From positions 124,001 through 188,000 of the forward strand of contig JACPUU010000007.1 in NCBI GenBank assembly GCA_016192075.1: a stretch of DNA of 64,000 nt, in the 5' to 3' direction. This stretch comes from Bacteroidota bacterium (GTDB lineage Bacteria > Bacteroidota > Bacteroidia > Flavobacteriales_D > Crocinitomicaceae). Shown here piece by piece: positions 34,300 to 43,128 of the stretch. The notes under the pieces were generated by a model that was not told the DNA's origin, did not search any database, and saw nothing but the letters and a program-made list of their open reading frames with translations. A program made the position numbers and the translations under genes. How positions within the stretch are numbered: the stretch's first letter is position 1; the number at the start of each line of letters is the position of its first letter.

Positions 34300-34818
34300 A
34301 TGAATTTAGCGGATATATTTAACGATAAAACACTGAAACCAAAAGAGCGGACGGAACAACTCAGTTCATGGCTGATCAAAAATCCGAACAAAACGGATGA
34401 ATTGATTGACTTTGCCAAAACTGCTAAAGATCCGGTAAAAGCCAGTTGTATTGAGGTTGTAGAATATGCCACCAAAGAAAATCCACAAATCTGTACCACA
34501 GCCTGTTTTGATTTTGTGAGTGCAGCACTGGCCGAAAAATCGCCGGCCGTAAAACGGGAAGCCGGCCGTGTTATTGGAAACGTGGCAGCGCGTTTTCCAA
34601 AACAACTTGAAAAAGCCTTGACCAACCTGCTGAATAATTCAGAACATGAGGGAACGGTGGTTCGCTGGAGTGCTGCGTTTGCCATTGGCGAAATAATCAA
34701 ATTAAAAACACCTTTGAACAAAGACCTCATTCCGGTTGCTGAAGCCATTTGTGAGCGGGAGGAAAAAAACAGCATTCAGAAAATATACCTGGCAGCAATT
34801 AAAAAAGCTGGTAACTAA
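34300..34818 (+). CDS. HEAT-repeat protein
   Basis: A 172-residue helical-repeat protein. Repeated two-helix units can be seen: KTDELIDFAKTAKDPVKASC, KENPQICTTACFDFVSAAL, SPAVKREAGRVIGNVAARFP, GTVVRWSAAFAIGEIIKL. The pattern of paired helices with conserved Ala, Arg and Val matches HEAT/Armadillo-like repeats, which are protein-interaction scaffolds. The ATG at 34300 is chosen; an upstream TTG at 34216 would add 28 polar residues without any repeat. No signal peptide. The partner is unknown; DNA-glycosylase AlkD-like proteins share this fold but their catalytic residues are not recognisable here. Confidence 0.75.
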   Translation: MNLADIFNDKTLKPKERTEQLSSWLIKNPNKTDELIDFAKTAKDPVKASCIEVVEYATKENPQICTTACFDFVSAALAEKSPAVKREAGRVIGNVAARFPKQLEKALTNLLNNSEHEGTVVRWSAAFAIGEIIKLKTPLNKDLIPVAEAICEREEKNSIQKIYLAAIKKAGN

Positions 34819-34854
34819 AAATTGAAACCGTATTTTTTTGCAAAACCATACCTT

Positions 34855-35544
34855 ATGAAAAAGATGATTTATCCGGCGCTGATTCTTTTGAGCTGCGCCT
34901 GTGCAACAGCCCCCAAAGACAGCAGCGGAACACGTTTCCAGGTAACTGATTCACCCGCACCGGCTGATACGGTCTCCGGAGGTTTTCTCGCAGACCCCAC
35001 TAAAACAGAATCTTCAACCGGTGAAAACCTGGTTTCAGAAGAAGAAGCTACGCTGTACCATTTAATCAGTGCCTACCGATCCGAAAACAACCTGCCGGTA
35101 ATTCCACTTTCAAAATCATTAACCTTTGTTGCGCAGCAGCACTGCCTCGACCTGTATACCAACAAACCAGACATTGCAGGCCCCGGCTGTAATGCCCACA
35201 GCTGGTCTGACCAGGGAAAATGGACTGCCTGCTGCTATACGCCGGATCACAAACAGTCACAATGCATTTGGGATAAACCCAAAGAACTCACCAGTTATAC
35301 CGGTTATGGTTTTGAAATTGCGTGCGGAAGTTCTGAACCACAATATGCCGATTTTGTAATGTCAGCAACGTATGCCCTGGATTCATGGAAAGCAAGTAAG
35401 CTGCACAACAACGTTATTCTGAACAAAGAAAACTGGGACGATCAAAAGTGGGAAGCCATTGGAGTTGGTATTTACAAAGGTTTTGCCTGTGTCTGGTTTG
35501 GTACAGAAACTGACCCGGCCGGTGTAATTGATACATCAAAATAA
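34855..35544 (+). CDS. CAP-domain (SCP-like) lipoprotein
   Basis: A 229-residue lipoprotein (lipobox LLSC, Cys14, with a second Cys at 16) followed by a low-complexity linker (about 17-60) and a CAP superfamily domain (about 65-225): LYHLISAYRSENNLPVIPL, HSWSDQGKW, and WEAIGVGIYKGFACVWFG. In the CAP family, His and Glu residues line a conserved cavity; here the HSW in HSWSDQ and the E in FEIACG are candidates. Six Cys suggest disulfides outside the cytoplasm. The ATG at 34855 fits the signal peptide; an in-frame TTG 33 nt upstream would put a basic leader ahead of it. Role unknown; CAP proteins in bacteria often bind lipids or act in the envelope. Confidence 0.83.
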   Translation: MKKMIYPALILLSCACATAPKDSSGTRFQVTDSPAPADTVSGGFLADPTKTESSTGENLVSEEEATLYHLISAYRSENNLPVIPLSKSLTFVAQQHCLDLYTNKPDIAGPGCNAHSWSDQGKWTACCYTPDHKQSQCIWDKPKELTSYTGYGFEIACGSSEPQYADFVMSATYALDSWKASKLHNNVILNKENWDDQKWEAIGVGIYKGFACVWFGTETDPAGVIDTSK

Positions 35545-35612
35545 ACCCTTGAAATTACCTTAATGCAACCGGTTGTGTAACATAAGTCGCAATTCAGAAA
35601 ATCAGGTCAGTC

Positions 35613-35620
35613 TAATTTTG
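35613..35620 (+). promoter_or_regulatory. -7 element of the rhodanese gene
   Basis: TAATTTTG, a perfect TAnnTTTG match, 18 nt before the ATG at 35639. No convincing -33 TTG is seen. Confidence 0.45.
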
Positions 35621-35638
35621 TATCAAAAAAACTGACGT

Positions 35639-35920
35639 ATGAATCTTGAACGCATCATTAACCAACAGAACGCAAAAATCATTGACGTTCGAACTCCTGC
35701 TGAATTCCACGGATTTAATGCCCCCGGATCAATCAACATTCCCCTGAATGAAATACCGGACCGGGTTGAAGAACTTAAACAACTGAATGTACCAATTGTC
35801 TTATGCTGTGCATCAGGCAACCGCAGCGGACAAGCGCATCATTACCTGACACAACACGGCATTGAATGTTACAATGGCGGTTCATGGCTGGATGTCAATT
35901 TCTACCTGGCCAACAAATAA
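35639..35920 (+). CDS. Rhodanese-like sulfurtransferase, single domain
   Basis: A 93-residue cytoplasmic rhodanese. DVRTPAEFHGFNAPGSINIP is the conserved N-terminal part, and the active-site loop is CCASGNRSG with the catalytic Cys57. Six-residue active loops of this type occur in sulfurtransferases rather than Cdc25-like phosphatases. It carries sulfane sulfur as a persulfide. The acyl-CoA-dehydrogenase-like gene follows after about 65 nt. Confidence 0.92.
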   Translation: MNLERIINQQNAKIIDVRTPAEFHGFNAPGSINIPLNEIPDRVEELKQLNVPIVLCCASGNRSGQAHHYLTQHGIECYNGGSWLDVNFYLANK

Positions 35921-35984
35921 CTTAGCGCGAACAAGCAAAACAAGCTGCCGGATTTGTACCTTGCGCCCCAGTTTCAAAAAGAAA

Positions 35985-36986
35985 ATGCGCATGGTTACTC
36001 CAGACCTGTTTAATGTTCAGCTTTCCAGCTACCTCTCAAAAACACTTTCACCTGAATGGCTTGACATTGTATACCGTGAAAAATGGTTTAAACTTTTTTT
36101 ACCGCAGCGCCTGGGAGGTCTGGAACTGAGTTTGCCGGACGGACTTGAACAAATCAGGCTGGCATCATCCATTCACGGCAGCCTGGGCTGGTGTGTAAAC
36201 CTGGGTAGCGGCGCTGCTTATTTCTACCGCTTTTTCAATACTGAAACAGCAACAAAATTATTCAGCGACCCCAGGGCAGTAATTGCCGGCAGCGGTTTAG
36301 CCAATGGCAAAGCAATCCGGAAAGAAAACGGATACCTGGTTTCAGGCAGCTGGGATAAATGCAGCGGCTCAGGCTACGCAACAGCATTTACAGGCAATGC
36401 CGTTTTTGAAGACGGTAAAGTACATTCCCTGCTCTTTTTTAAAGACCAGGTTAATGTTTCAGACAACTGGAGCATGTTTGCCATGAAAGCCACTTCTTCG
36501 TTCCGGTTTGAAACAGAAAATGTATTTATTCCCGAAGAACAAATTTTTGACATTGGTCTTCTAAAAACAGAAGATGACTATGCTGTTTCAGAAATTCCGT
36601 TTGATATTTTTGCACGGTTTTGCATGATTGCATCGTTAATTGGTACGGTTGAATGTTTTGCCAGTCACCTGGAACGGGAATTTCAAACCCGTATCCGCCC
36701 GTTTGAAAAAGACGTTCAAAATCTCAAATCAAAACTTGAATCAGATAAATCATCGGTGACTCAACTGGCAGACCGTTACTGGTCACTTGCCAAAAACAAA
36801 TCCGGTTTTACAGAACATCACCTGCTTAACCTCAAAGCAGGCATTACTTCTATGAGCCGCTCATTGTATGATATGACCTGTGATCTTTTCTATAAAACAG
36901 GCATTGAACTGGCAGATGAAAATACACTGACCCACCATGCATTCAGGGATGTATTAATGGCATCGCAACATGGTATGATGAAATAA
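35985..36986 (+). CDS. Acyl-CoA dehydrogenase-like flavoprotein
   Basis: A 333-residue protein with the middle beta-barrel of acyl-CoA dehydrogenases: LGWCVNLGSGAAYF and VIAGSGLANGKAIRKENGY, then the strand GYATAFTGNAVFEDGK. The C-terminal helical part (about 215-330) keeps the fold but lacks a clear catalytic Glu. It is shorter than true dehydrogenases (about 380-400) and resembles the flavin-dependent monooxygenase/desulfurisation branch (DszC/HpaB-like). The chosen ATG at 35985 gives the expected N-terminal helix; the earlier in-frame ATG at 35862 would overlap the rhodanese gene by 59 nt and add residues without likeness. Substrate unknown. Confidence 0.78.
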   Translation: MRMVTPDLFNVQLSSYLSKTLSPEWLDIVYREKWFKLFLPQRLGGLELSLPDGLEQIRLASSIHGSLGWCVNLGSGAAYFYRFFNTETATKLFSDPRAVIAGSGLANGKAIRKENGYLVSGSWDKCSGSGYATAFTGNAVFEDGKVHSLLFFKDQVNVSDNWSMFAMKATSSFRFETENVFIPEEQIFDIGLLKTEDDYAVSEIPFDIFARFCMIASLIGTVECFASHLEREFQTRIRPFEKDVQNLKSKLESDKSSVTQLADRYWSLAKNKSGFTEHHLLNLKAGITSMSRSLYDMTCDLFYKTGIELADENTLTHHAFRDVLMASQHGMMK

Positions 36987-37253
36987 AACGCAGGGTTCCA
37001 TGAATTTTGATCATTTTACGATTCGTTTTTCAGCATACTCCCGCCATGAAATTTCTCTTTTGGGTATTTACGGCGCTACATCTGAATGGAGACGTGACTG
37101 GTTTATCGGCTTTAAGGCCTTGCTCTAAACCGGTACAGGTATGCAAACTGACAAAAGTCAACCGTACAGCAGGTAAAAAGACAGTTCCAGTCCGTTGCTG
37201 AATACCTACCTTGGCTCTGTGAATTCACGTTGAATTTACCAAAACTCAATTCT

Positions 37254-37634
37254 ATGAAGTCTTCTAAGCAACTGGGCATATTTATGGACCACTCGCATGC
37301 CAACCTGATGGAATACAAAGGCAAAATTATTGACAGCAGCTCACTGCAAAAACACGGTATTGATCACGGTGACCGCAGAAACTCTGATAAAGGGGAATAC
37401 CAGATTCAGACCAAAGAAGATACTGAACAAAAAGTGTTTTACAACAAACTGGGTGATGTGATTAAAAACTTTGATGAAGTTGTGTTATTCGGTCCTACCC
37501 AGGCTAAAGTTGAATTGCTGAATGCGCTGCGCGCAGATCATCATTTTTCACACGTAAAAATTGAAATCAAAAACTCAGACAAGCTGACTGAAAATCAACA
37601 GCACGCGTTTGTGAAAGATTACTTTGAGAAATAA
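37254..37634 (+). CDS. Small eRF1-like (baeRF/host-attachment-like) protein
   Basis: A 126-residue protein starting at ATG 37254; an upstream in-frame TTG at 37230 is less likely. The N-terminal strand FMDHSHANLMEY and the block EVVLFGPTQAKVELLNAL recall the central (domain 2-like) fold of bacterial eRF1-related proteins, in which similar sequences bind or guard stalled ribosomes. The mapped family likeness is weak, and no GGQ tripeptide is present, so peptidyl-tRNA hydrolysis is not expected. It is convergent with the PLP enzyme gene (stops 2 nt apart). Cytoplasmic. Confidence 0.6.
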   Translation: MKSSKQLGIFMDHSHANLMEYKGKIIDSSSLQKHGIDHGDRRNSDKGEYQIQTKEDTEQKVFYNKLGDVIKNFDEVVLFGPTQAKVELLNALRADHHFSHVKIEIKNSDKLTENQQHAFVKDYFEK

Positions 37635-37636
37635 GG

Positions 37637-38908
37637 CTAACCGGCTATTTCCAGCAGTCCTTCTACCAGGCTATCAAGATCGTTGGTATTGGTATAAACA
37701 TGCGGTGTTACGCGAATACCATTTACACCCTCCCAGATAATACTGACAGTGTGAATGCCTCGTTTTTCAAACAGTTTGTTTTCAATTTCGCTGGCTTGTA
37801 AGCCTTCAATGCCTACCGTTGCAATGGCGCAAGAACCTGCGCCCAGAGGTGTGTAGAATTTGATTTTGGGATGATCCTTTACTTTATTAACCCAATACTG
37901 CTGCAAAAATTTCAGCCGTTCAGATTTTCGTTTGATTCCTATTGAATTGTGAAATGAAATTGCACGACCGACTGCCATTTCTGCCGGAAACGACCGTGTA
38001 CCCAATGCTTCAAATTTTTTGATTTCAGCACTGTCTGGTTTATCGGTTGGAAAAATCGGCCAGATAGCTGCTATTTTTTCTTTTTTTATGTAAAGCATTC
38101 CCGTTCCAAAAGGTGCGCACAACCATTTATGCAGGCTGGTTCCGGCGTAATCACAATCCAGGTCTTTGAATGAAAAGTCAAGGTGAGCAAATGAATGCGC
38201 GGCATCCAACACTATTTCAATATTTTTTTCATGCGCTTTGGCCGCAATTTTTTTAGCCGGCAAAATCTGCCCGGTCCAGTTAATGATATGCGTAATGTGA
38301 ATGATTTTAGTTTTGGATGTGATTGCATCGGTAAACAATTTCACCAATGCGTCATCGTCCTCAACCCCCAGTGGAATTGAAATCCAGATCAGTTTAATAC
38401 CGTCCCTTTTTTCACGCTGCAGCCAGGCATTCCGCATATTGGGATAATCGTAATTGGTCACAATCACTTCATCTCCCTTTTCCAGATTCAATCCAAAAAT
38501 AATGGTATCCAGTGCCTCTGTTGCGTTACGCTGAATGGCAATTTCTTCAGGCAGACAACCCGCCAGGTCAGCCAGGTTCTGCCGCACGGCTTCACGCCCT
38601 TTATCCAGGATGCGCCACATGTAATAAGACGGGCCTTCATTGCACATGCGGTTGTATTGTTCAAAAACATCCTGCACCACTTTGGGCTGCGGGCTCACCC
38701 CGCCGTTGTTCAGATTGGTAATGTTACTTGACACCGTGTATGACTGCCTGATCCATTCCCAGTAATCTGCTTCTGAATCAAAATCCTGCAGTGTTTTTGG
38801 TTGCATGCCTGCTTCATTTTGCCCGGCAAACAGGCTAAAGTCCAACATAGAAACAGCGCCCAGCGAAAGCCCCGCATTGCGCATAAATTTTCGGCGTGAT
38901 GTATTCAT
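37637..38908 (-). CDS. Tat-exported aminotransferase class V-fold PLP protein
   Basis: A 423-residue fold-type I PLP enzyme of the isopenicillin-N-epimerase/cysteine-desulfurase-like group. The N-terminus is a twin-arginine signal (TSRRKFMRNAGLS, residues 2-14, then a hydrophobic stretch). The PLP lysine is in TSLHKWLCAPFGTG, near residue 270, preceded by the Asp of LDAAHSFAH and the NNGGVSPQP motif near 65. Tat export allows the cofactor to be loaded in the cytoplasm before translocation, consistent with a periplasmic enzyme. Substrate unknown. Divergent from the lipoprotein gene at 39080. Confidence 0.88.
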   Translation of the reverse strand: MNTSRRKFMRNAGLSLGAVSMLDFSLFAGQNEAGMQPKTLQDFDSEADYWEWIRQSYTVSSNITNLNNGGVSPQPKVVQDVFEQYNRMCNEGPSYYMWRILDKGREAVRQNLADLAGCLPEEIAIQRNATEALDTIIFGLNLEKGDEVIVTNYDYPNMRNAWLQREKRDGIKLIWISIPLGVEDDDALVKLFTDAITSKTKIIHITHIINWTGQILPAKKIAAKAHEKNIEIVLDAAHSFAHLDFSFKDLDCDYAGTSLHKWLCAPFGTGMLYIKKEKIAAIWPIFPTDKPDSAEIKKFEALGTRSFPAEMAVGRAISFHNSIGIKRKSERLKFLQQYWVNKVKDHPKIKFYTPLGAGSCAIATVGIEGLQASEIENKLFEKRGIHTVSIIWEGVNGIRVTPHVYTNTNDLDSLVEGLLEIAG

Positions 38909-39065
38909 AGTATTTTTTACCTGGAGGAAAGATACAGAAAAGAAATGAAGGCGAGACCGTGGTTAAAACTCATTTTCTTCTTCTACCGTGCTTTTTGATC
39001 ACGCCTGTCAAAACCGGAGATAGATGGACAGTCAGGAATATACTCACCGATTCATCTGTTTTACG

Positions 39066-39073
39066 TAATTTTG
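39066..39073 (+). promoter_or_regulatory. -7 element for the lipoprotein gene at 39080
   Basis: TAATTTTG (perfect TAnnTTTG) ends 6 nt before the ATG at 39080, the same spacing as at 6714-6728. It makes the in-frame TTG at 39071 impossible as a start and predicts a leaderless mRNA. Confidence 0.5.
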
Positions 39074-39079
39074 ATACCT

Positions 39080-39670
39080 ATGACATTTCTCCGTTACCGA
39101 TTATCTGCAGGTATGCTTTCAACGATAGGCCTCTTGGCTGTTGCATGTACCAATGAAAGTACCACATCGCAAAAAGATCCTATACTGGTTGAGACAGATA
39201 CCGTTCAGCAAACGGTTGAAGGTACTCAGCTTCATTTTCCGCTGGAACTTACCAATGAAACCATAGACCAGGTGTATGATGAAACACGTGACCAGCCTCT
39301 GAGTGCTGAACGAATCAAAAAACTCGGGCTTGAAATGATTGAAAGCACAGAGGGTGGCTGTACCTTTTATGATCTTGGAGAATTAAATTTTTCAACAACC
39401 TTTGACACACGCCTGATTCTGTGGACCAGCAGCTGGAGCCAGTGGATGATGTGGCTGGTAACCTACAACGGCGAAAACAAAATGCTTGATTTTACACTGG
39501 TACTGGCCGGCGACAACGTGGAATATTACAGTGAAACATTTTCAACCATTACCAAAGAACACATTGAAGTCACCACCATTACTTACGATTATTCCGGTGA
39601 AGAAGAAAAAAGTGAAACCGAAAAAACACACCAGACCCTGGATGAAAAAGGATTTTTTCAGTTTGAATAA
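39080..39670 (+). CDS. Hypothetical lipoprotein
   Basis: A 196-residue protein with a lipoprotein-like signal (hydrophobic 10-22, Cys23 in LLAVACTNES; the lipobox is not ideal). The mature part is acidic, with a Trp-rich stretch (LWTSSWSQWMMWLVTYNGEN, about 112-131) and a C-terminal strand SEEEK-like tail. No family recognised. Periplasmic or outer-membrane; encoded between a Tat enzyme and methionine aminopeptidase. Unknown function. Confidence 0.65.
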   Translation: MTFLRYRLSAGMLSTIGLLAVACTNESTTSQKDPILVETDTVQQTVEGTQLHFPLELTNETIDQVYDETRDQPLSAERIKKLGLEMIESTEGGCTFYDLGELNFSTTFDTRLILWTSSWSQWMMWLVTYNGENKMLDFTLVLAGDNVEYYSETFSTITKEHIEVTTITYDYSGEEEKSETEKTHQTLDEKGFFQFE

Positions 39671-39711
39671 AAACCTGAATTAACTGCTCCCATTTATTAA
39701 AGCGCAAACCA

Positions 39712-40470
39712 ATGTCTATCTCCAAAGAATCTGAACTTGCAGGCATGAAACGTGTCAGCGAGGCCGTTGCCGTTACACTGCGTGAAATGCGTAACTATGC
39801 CAAACCAGGTATGTCAGCCAAAGAACTTGATGAATTTGGCGGAAAAATGCTGCGCTCATTTGGCGCTAAATCAGCTCCGTATGTGACCTACAAATTTCCC
39901 GGGTGGACCTGTATCAGTGTTAACCACGAGGTAGCACACGGTATCCCGTACAACCATAAAATACTGCAGGAAGGTGACCTTGTTAACGTAGATGTTTCAG
40001 CTGAACTGGACGGTTTTTGGTCAGACAACGGTGGCTCATTTGTATTGGGGAAAGATATCCGGAATCATGAACACCTGGTCAACACGTCACGCATTATTCT
40101 GAACAAAGCTATCCGCCATATTCGTGACGGCGTGCGTATTTCTGCCATAGGACACCTCATTGAAACTGAAGCTAAAAAATCAGGCTACAACGTCATTAAA
40201 AACCTGACCGGTCATGGGGTTGGACGAAGCCTGCACGAAGAACCGCATCACATTCCTAATTACCATGACCATAGGAACCACGGTCGGTTCAGAAAAAATT
40301 CGGTGGTGGCCATTGAAACATTTATTTCCACCCGATCAACATTCGCCAATACCCTTTCAGACGGCTGGACCCTGGTTGGAAACCACGGCGGATTTGTAGC
40401 GCAGCACGAACATACCATTGTTATTACAGACCATGAACCCCTTATTCTGACCGCATTAAACGAAATCTGA
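39712..40470 (+). CDS. map: Methionine aminopeptidase type I
   Basis: A 252-residue pita-bread metalloprotease that removes the initiator Met. The five metal ligands can be placed: Asp in DVSAELDGFW, Asp in SDNGGS, His in TGHGVGRSLHEEPH, Glu in AIETFIS and Glu in QHEHTIVIT. The substrate-side His of NHEVAHGIP is present. It lacks the N-terminal zinc-finger extension of eukaryotic MetAP1. Not in the usual ribosomal-protein/secY operon, so it may be a second copy. Cytoplasmic. Confidence 0.95.
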   Translation: MSISKESELAGMKRVSEAVAVTLREMRNYAKPGMSAKELDEFGGKMLRSFGAKSAPYVTYKFPGWTCISVNHEVAHGIPYNHKILQEGDLVNVDVSAELDGFWSDNGGSFVLGKDIRNHEHLVNTSRIILNKAIRHIRDGVRISAIGHLIETEAKKSGYNVIKNLTGHGVGRSLHEEPHHIPNYHDHRNHGRFRKNSVVAIETFISTRSTFANTLSDGWTLVGNHGGFVAQHEHTIVITDHEPLILTALNEI

Positions 40471-40554
40471 AAATGAGCTAACCCGTATTTATGCGAATAT
40501 GAAATACAAATTCGTTAACACGAAATTATAGTACCAATAATACCTGCCGAAACT

Positions 40555-40926
40555 ATGGAACTTATTCATGGCGAAATTGCCGACTATCATTTCAGAGCCG
40601 ATGGCATCCTGGTATCGTATTCCAAAAATCCAAAACGCACCGTTGAGCTGATTGCTGGCAACGTAGCGTTGGTCAAACAAATCACGGGCAACAAACCTGT
40701 GCCGCTTTTGATTTATTTGTGTAACTCACCCATGCCTGACAAAGCAACACGCAAATACTCCACCGAACAGCTGCCGGTCATTTACACGGCAATGGCCATG
40801 GTTTCCAAACCCGGACTTTCGAGCCTGATTATGCGTGTACTTTTCAAATTGAAAAAACCACCTATTCCTATAAAATCCTTCACCAATGACATTGAAGCGC
40901 GTGAATGGCTGAGAAAGTTTGTTTAG
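40555..40926 (+). CDS. Small soluble protein, SpoIIAA/STAS-like fold possible
   Basis: A 123-residue protein. A beta-strand-rich N-terminal half (YHFRADGILVSYS, PLLIYLCNSPM) and a helix-containing end with REWLRKFV resemble the bacterial SpoIIAA-like (DUF7793-type) proteins, which I recall only as a fold. No catalytic residues are evident. It lies 84 nt after map in the same direction. Function unknown. Confidence 0.6.
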   Translation: MELIHGEIADYHFRADGILVSYSKNPKRTVELIAGNVALVKQITGNKPVPLLIYLCNSPMPDKATRKYSTEQLPVIYTAMAMVSKPGLSSLIMRVLFKLKKPPIPIKSFTNDIEAREWLRKFV

Positions 40927-41357
40927 AGTGGGGAGATTGTGATTACCCGTTGAAACAGGGTGCAATTGAACAATCTGATCTGAATCACATGAGTTCAGCT
41001 ATTAAAAACTTCAGGGCATTTAAAAATTCCGGAAGAAATAATCAGGACTATCAGATCAAACTCAGGTTAAATAGTACATCGAAAAAACAGTCCGGATTTT
41101 CCTGAAAAACAAATTTTTACTCCTCGGTATTCTATCTCTGTGAGAACTGAAGACCGAAAAACTTTTCAACATTTTCATTTTCTGATCTTTACAAATTTCA
41201 AAAAAAGGGACGCTTGTCTCAAAAATGTCCGCGTTGGGAAAGAAAACGGCACGTTGGGAAATGTTGATTACTTGATGGGTTAGGAGGACGTTGAGAGAGT
41301 TGATTATTGAGGAAATGGGGTTAGGTTTGAGGTGAACCAATTAACTATTTTAGACTT
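40927..41357. other. Intergenic region at the left edge of the AT-rich patch
   Basis: About 430 nt without a convincing gene. It contains a short direct repeat CGTTGGGAAA (near 41232 and 41252) and, just before the next ATG, TATTTTAG as a weak -7 element. Composition becomes more AT-rich from here. Confidence 0.45.
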
Positions 41358-42197
41358 ATGAAAAAAAATTTTGCCATTTTAATATTCGTATCCTCAACTA
41401 CCTTCGGACAAAGCGGATTTGTTGATGAGAAAAAATTTCAGGACTATATACCAATTTCTCCCATTGAATACAAAGGCATCATTGAAATTTATAGTAGAGA
41501 CAGTAGTGGGAAAATGCACGTTGATACCTCTTCCATCAAAGTATTATCAGCCTTTAAGGATGGAAAAGAAGAGATTTTAAAATTAATTCCACACTATGGC
41601 ATGAGCCTAACAATTAAGACAAACACAACAGAAGGCGGCCTTAAGTTTGCAACAAACGCTCTGAGCGCAAAAAAAAACAGTTATGAAATGGTTTTTGATT
41701 TTACCGCTTATTCCAGCCAGCCTATTTATGACAACAAAAAACAGATAATTGCAACTGGAAAGCTAGGGGTTACCACCAGACTAAAAGCAAATATTATTAC
41801 TAAGAGTAAAAATCTGAATCTATCCGACCTCTTCCAAATAGGAATTTACGCAAGTCAAGAAAAACTTACCGGGACGCTAAGTATTGAAATAATTGGTATC
41901 TCCTCTCCCGAAATAGTAGCGATGATTCCCGTCCCCGCAGAGTTAAATGTTACAAGCGTTCAGAGTTCTCTCCAATCTTTGGCAGCGATTAAAGCAAAAA
42001 TTTTTGATGAATCAACTCGTCTACATCCGCAAATTCTAGCCATTCGCCCCGAGACAACAACGAACACAATTCTTGAGATTCTTAACATTTATAAATCCAA
42101 TCCGAGTAGTGTTGAAGATTTAAAAATGAATATTCAACAACAGCAATTGCAGCAACAACTTTTTTTCAACAATCAACAGCAACAACAAAAGCAATAG
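41358..42197 (+). CDS. Exported protein with Gln-rich C-terminus, unknown function
   Basis: A 279-residue protein with a signal peptide (1-17, ending TFGQ), a beta-rich body, and a final 25 residues composed largely of glutamine (QQQQLQQQL, then NNQQQQQKQ). I recognise no domain. The body has alternating hydrophobic strands such as YEMVFDFTAYSS and KANIITKSKNLNLS. Codon use is AT-rich compared with the surroundings. It precedes the nucleotidyltransferase-like gene by about 155 nt, so the two may belong to one acquired patch, but a link in function is not shown. Confidence 0.6.
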   Translation: MKKNFAILIFVSSTTFGQSGFVDEKKFQDYIPISPIEYKGIIEIYSRDSSGKMHVDTSSIKVLSAFKDGKEEILKLIPHYGMSLTIKTNTTEGGLKFATNALSAKKNSYEMVFDFTAYSSQPIYDNKKQIIATGKLGVTTRLKANIITKSKNLNLSDLFQIGIYASQEKLTGTLSIEIIGISSPEIVAMIPVPAELNVTSVQSSLQSLAAIKAKIFDESTRLHPQILAIRPETTTNTILEILNIYKSNPSSVEDLKMNIQQQQLQQQLFFNNQQQQQKQ

Positions 42198-42351
42198 TGG
42201 AACCCACTCATCTTAAGTGGAAAGTTGAAACAAAAACTATAAAAAAGGGATACTCAAAAATAAAACGAATTAAATAAATGCAATTTCATTATAGATCATA
42301 AAAAAATGAATTTCTAGTTACATTGTAGTTAAACACACTAATTCACATCAA

Positions 42352-43092
42352 ATGGCAAAAAAGACCTTGCTTGCAGAAGAATACCCGACGGCTGATCAAT
42401 GGAAGAAATTGGTTAAGCAATTTTCTCCTGATGCTATTGCACATAAACTATTACTATCGAGTGTTCCATATGTATTCAGAGAGGAGCCTTTGAAATTTGC
42501 CCTGTTCAAAAAAACAATAGCTGACGCGTTTGAAGTTGCTCCAACTGATGTGTTTATTGTTGGAAGTGGGCTTGCTGGTAGAAGTCTTAAGGGTCATGAT
42601 ATCGAAAAACTATATTCTTCCGAAAGTGATATTGATACGTTGATCATTTCCGAACATTTATTTGCAAAATATGTAATGAAGTCCTTTGAATGGGTTAAGG
42701 AAGTAACATCTCCGGACTATGACGAAAATGACAACTTCAAAGTTGCTAAATTGAATGATGAACAAACAACACAAATTGGTCGGTTATCCCTGAATGCGTG
42801 TAAGGGAATATGGAGGCCTGACAGCTTACCATCAGAAGCTAAGGCTCGTGAAGAGTTTTTTGCAAAATTTTCTGATGTATCTCTGAAAACACTAGGGTTA
42901 CAGTTATCGGAAGATACCGTATCAAAAGTAAATGGGCGAATAGCTCGGTCGTTTGATGATGCAGTTAAAGACTTATCAAGTAGTTTATATAGACTAAAAA
43001 AAGAATTTGAGGATATCGAACGTAAAGCTAATACAGGAAATACAAATAATGTTAAGCCAAAATCTGTAAATAGTTCGCCACAAAACTCTTGA
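42352..43092 (+). CDS. Nucleotidyltransferase-like protein of unknown function
   Basis: A 246-residue protein with the nucleotidyltransferase signature, GSGLAGRSLKG (about 67-77) followed after an insert by SSESDIDTLIIS (about 84-95): the GS motif and the two Asp of SDID that bind metal in pol-beta-like transferases. The spacing between GS and SDID (about 22 residues) is longer than in MNT antitoxins, and resembles a family I recall as hypothetical GS-IGFSL-type proteins. The C-terminal half is helical and basic, with a flexible Asn/Lys-rich tail. A third Asp is not certain. The same frame continues after the TGA into a PD-(D/E)XK-like sequence. Possible role in defence or toxin-antitoxin action is inference. 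Confidence 0.6.
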   Translation: MAKKTLLAEEYPTADQWKKLVKQFSPDAIAHKLLLSSVPYVFREEPLKFALFKKTIADAFEVAPTDVFIVGSGLAGRSLKGHDIEKLYSSESDIDTLIISEHLFAKYVMKSFEWVKEVTSPDYDENDNFKVAKLNDEQTTQIGRLSLNACKGIWRPDSLPSEAKAREEFFAKFSDVSLKTLGLQLSEDTVSKVNGRIARSFDDAVKDLSSSLYRLKKEFEDIERKANTGNTNNVKPKSVNSSPQNS

Positions 43093-43128
43093 AAAAAGAC
43101 TGCACAACGACCTGTTCACGCTGAAGAA

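Noticed and set aside
34128-34775. Minus-strand open frame of about 215 codons
   Set aside because: Antisense to the HEAT-repeat gene, whose repeat pattern is clear; no signal or domain on this strand.
37007-37201. 64-codon open frame before the eRF1-like gene
   Set aside because: Composition and lack of start context suggest chance; no family likeness.
41232-41263. Direct repeat CGTTGGGAAA as an insertion footprint
   Set aside because: Only 10 bp and close together, with no element between; likely local slippage.
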